From Rubrobacter sp. (GTDB taxonomy: Bacteria > Actinomycetota > Rubrobacteria > Rubrobacterales > Rubrobacteraceae), in the NCBI GenBank assembly GCA_013695335.1, contig JACDAR010000005.1:1-14640 (forward strand): 14,640 nucleotides of DNA, given 5' to 3'. Below, in pieces: positions 13,424-14,640 of this stretch. Position 1 is the stretch's first letter, and the number at the start of each line of letters is the position of its first letter. The notes under the pieces are model-generated. The model saw only the letters and a list, made by a program, of their open reading frames with translations. It was not told the origin of the DNA and did no database searches. The position numbers were made by a program, and so were the translations under genes.

Positions 13424-14640
13424 TGCCTGTCGAGCTTGCGACCGATCTCGTTTATCCCGAGCCTGAAGCAGATGGAACGACCGTGCGGACATGTGGCCGG
13501 GAGACGGCTCGTGAGCCAATCTTTGACGAGGGTTTCCATCTCGGGCTGCGAAAGCCGGTCGCCCATCTTGACGGCTGAATGGCAGGCGATGGTGGCGAGG
13601 ATGCGATCCTCACGGCTGTGGCCGGGATCCGTGCCTGTGACTGCGGCGAGCGCGTCCTTGAAAGCCCCCGCGATGTCCTGGTCGGCCAGCGTGGAGATCA
13701 CGGCGGTCACCCGCACGGAGTGGGGGCCGAACGGCTCGGCCTCGAAGCCGTAGACTGCCAGTTCCTCCAGGTTCTCGGCTGCCGTCATGGCCTCTGACGC
13801 CGAAAGTTCGACCACCTCCGGTACGAGGAGGCTCTGCACGCCAGCCGGGCTCTCGGAATCGTTGAGCCGATCCAGAATTGCCCGTTCGTGGGCGACGTGC
13901 TGGTCAACCACCCACAGCGACTCAGGCTCCTCGACGAGTATGTAACCTGCCGCGAGCTGCCCGATCACCCGCAGATCCTCCAGCGGCGGCAGATCCCCGC
14001 GCTCCGGCGCTTCGTATGGCTCCTGGTAAGGTTCCCGATTCTCCGCCAGGGGACGGGACGCCTCAGACATACGCTCTCGCGCTTCCTGAAGGCTCTGGGC
14101 GGCAGGGGCTGGGTAGACGGGGCGACTCTCGGCGGCGAAGGATGGGCTGTGATCCCGGCGTGGCGGAGTGGAGAGCCTGTCCTGGGTGAATGACCGTTCC
14201 GTCTGGCGCGGGGCAGCGCTAGGGGATGGGGGACGCCACTCTATGGCCTCGCGGACGGCTGCGGCCACGGCGGCGCGGGCGGCGCGCTCTTCGGAGAAGC
14301 GCACCACCTGCTTGGTTGGATGCACGTTCACGTCCACCCGGCGCGGGTCAACTTTTATCCTGAGGGCTGCGGGAGGATAGCGTCCACCAGGCACGGTCTG
14401 GCGGTAGGCGTCGTCGATGCCGCGGTTGAGGTTGTCCGCCCGAACGAAGCGGCCGTTCACGGAGATCGTCTGGTGCGCCCTACTGCCTTCCGTCAGGCTC
14501 GGGAGGGCGGCGTATCCGTCCACCTCGAATGCGCCTGAGTTGTACTCGACCTTGCGCATGGCGCGGGCTTTGGCGACGCCGTGGATCTGGGCCAGGCGTT
14601 CAAGAAGGTCACCGGCTGCTGGAAGGGAGAGATGATCCCG
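13420..14640 (-). CDS. mutL: MutL, DNA mismatch repair protein (N-terminus cut by window edge)
   Basis: Mismatch-repair factor that links MutS recognition to strand excision. The 406 residues seen cover the end of the N-terminal half and all of the C-terminal half; the GHKL ATPase motifs lie beyond the right edge. In fragment numbering, the transducer domain runs to about 125, with VNGRFVR at 61-67 and DVNVHPTK at 103-110. A Pro/Ser/Glu-rich linker (about 130-215) follows, then the C-terminal dimerisation/endonuclease domain. The endonuclease motifs are DQHVAHERAILD (246-257), ACHSAVKMGD (352-361) and CPHGR (384-388), so this is the nicking type rather than the E. coli type. The frame is open to 14640; the ATG at 14559 is internal, not the start. 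Confidence 0.95.
   Translation of the reverse strand, partial: RDHLSLPAAGDLLERLAQIHGVAKARAMRKVEYNSGAFEVDGYAALPSLTEGSRAHQTISVNGRFVRADNLNRGIDDAYRQTVPGGRYPPAALRIKVDPRRVDVNVHPTKQVVRFSEERAARAAVAAAVREAIEWRPPSPSAAPRQTERSFTQDRLSTPPRRDHSPSFAAESRPVYPAPAAQSLQEARERMSEASRPLAENREPYQEPYEAPERGDLPPLEDLRVIGQLAAGYILVEEPESLWVVDQHVAHERAILDRLNDSESPAGVQSLLVPEVVELSASEAMTAAENLEELAVYGFEAEPFGPHSVRVTAVISTLADQDIAGAFKDALAAVTGTDPGHSREDRILATIACHSAVKMGDRLSQPEMETLVKDWLTSRLPATCPHGRSICFRLGINEIGRKLDRH

Noticed and set aside
1..14640. CRISPR arrays, insertion sequences, integrase or phage genes
   Set aside because: I found no spaced direct repeats, transposase-like protein or terminal inverted repeats in either strand.

Overview
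The window looks like part of a chromosome from a high-GC, deep-branching actinobacterium. Rubrobacter or a relative (Rubrobacterales/Thermoleophilia) is my best guess. The evidence is the actinobacterial growth and division cluster (fhaA-fhaB-pstP-rodA-pbpA-pknB), GC-rich third codon positions, frequent GTG/TTG starts and heavy AGG/AGA arginine use. A mutL gene is also present; most mycobacteria and streptomycetes lack MutL, but deep-branching lineages keep it. The genus assignment is inference.

Region 1 (1-8628, minus strand) is one tightly packed operon read right to left: a Ser/Thr kinase with a multi-membrane-span C-terminal half, FhaA, FhaB, the PP2C phosphatase PstP, the SEDS glycosyltransferase RodA/FtsW, the class B penicillin-binding protein PbpA, and the PASTA kinase PknB, which runs off the left edge. 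Gaps are about 4-17 bases, and rodA and pbpA overlap by a GTGA. Together these genes make septal or lateral peptidoglycan (RodA+PbpA), sense it (PknB PASTA domains) and control it by reversible phosphorylation (two kinases, one phosphatase, two FHA readers). The usual PknA slot between pbpA and pknB is empty; instead a polytopic kinase heads the operon, behind a promoter that looks leaderless.

Region 2 (8629-10837, plus strand) holds a tRNA-Leu(CAG) with its own -10 box, a membrane-anchored protein with a CARDB-like C-terminal domain and a start-codon puzzle, a stand-alone Lrp/AsnC ligand-binding (RAM) domain protein that follows it closely, and a SnoaL-like small protein.

Region 3 (10863-13055, minus strand) holds a YbdK-type carboxylate-amine (glutamate-cysteine) ligase and an EamA/DMT transporter. 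The 165-base gap between them carries a candidate promoter with a perfect 12-base palindrome in its spacer.

Region 4 (13049-14640) holds a small Imm53-like gene with lower GC3 than its neighbours, driven by a good promoter that overlaps a possible divergent one for the transporter. Its stop codon interlocks with that of mutL, which is cut by the right edge.

I see no insertion sequences, CRISPR arrays, integrases or rRNA. No stretch longer than 300 bases lacks a gene. The window is mostly core genome. The least ordinary items are the polytopic kinase, the lone immunity-type gene, the non-canonical start before 9064 and the palindrome at 12108-12119.
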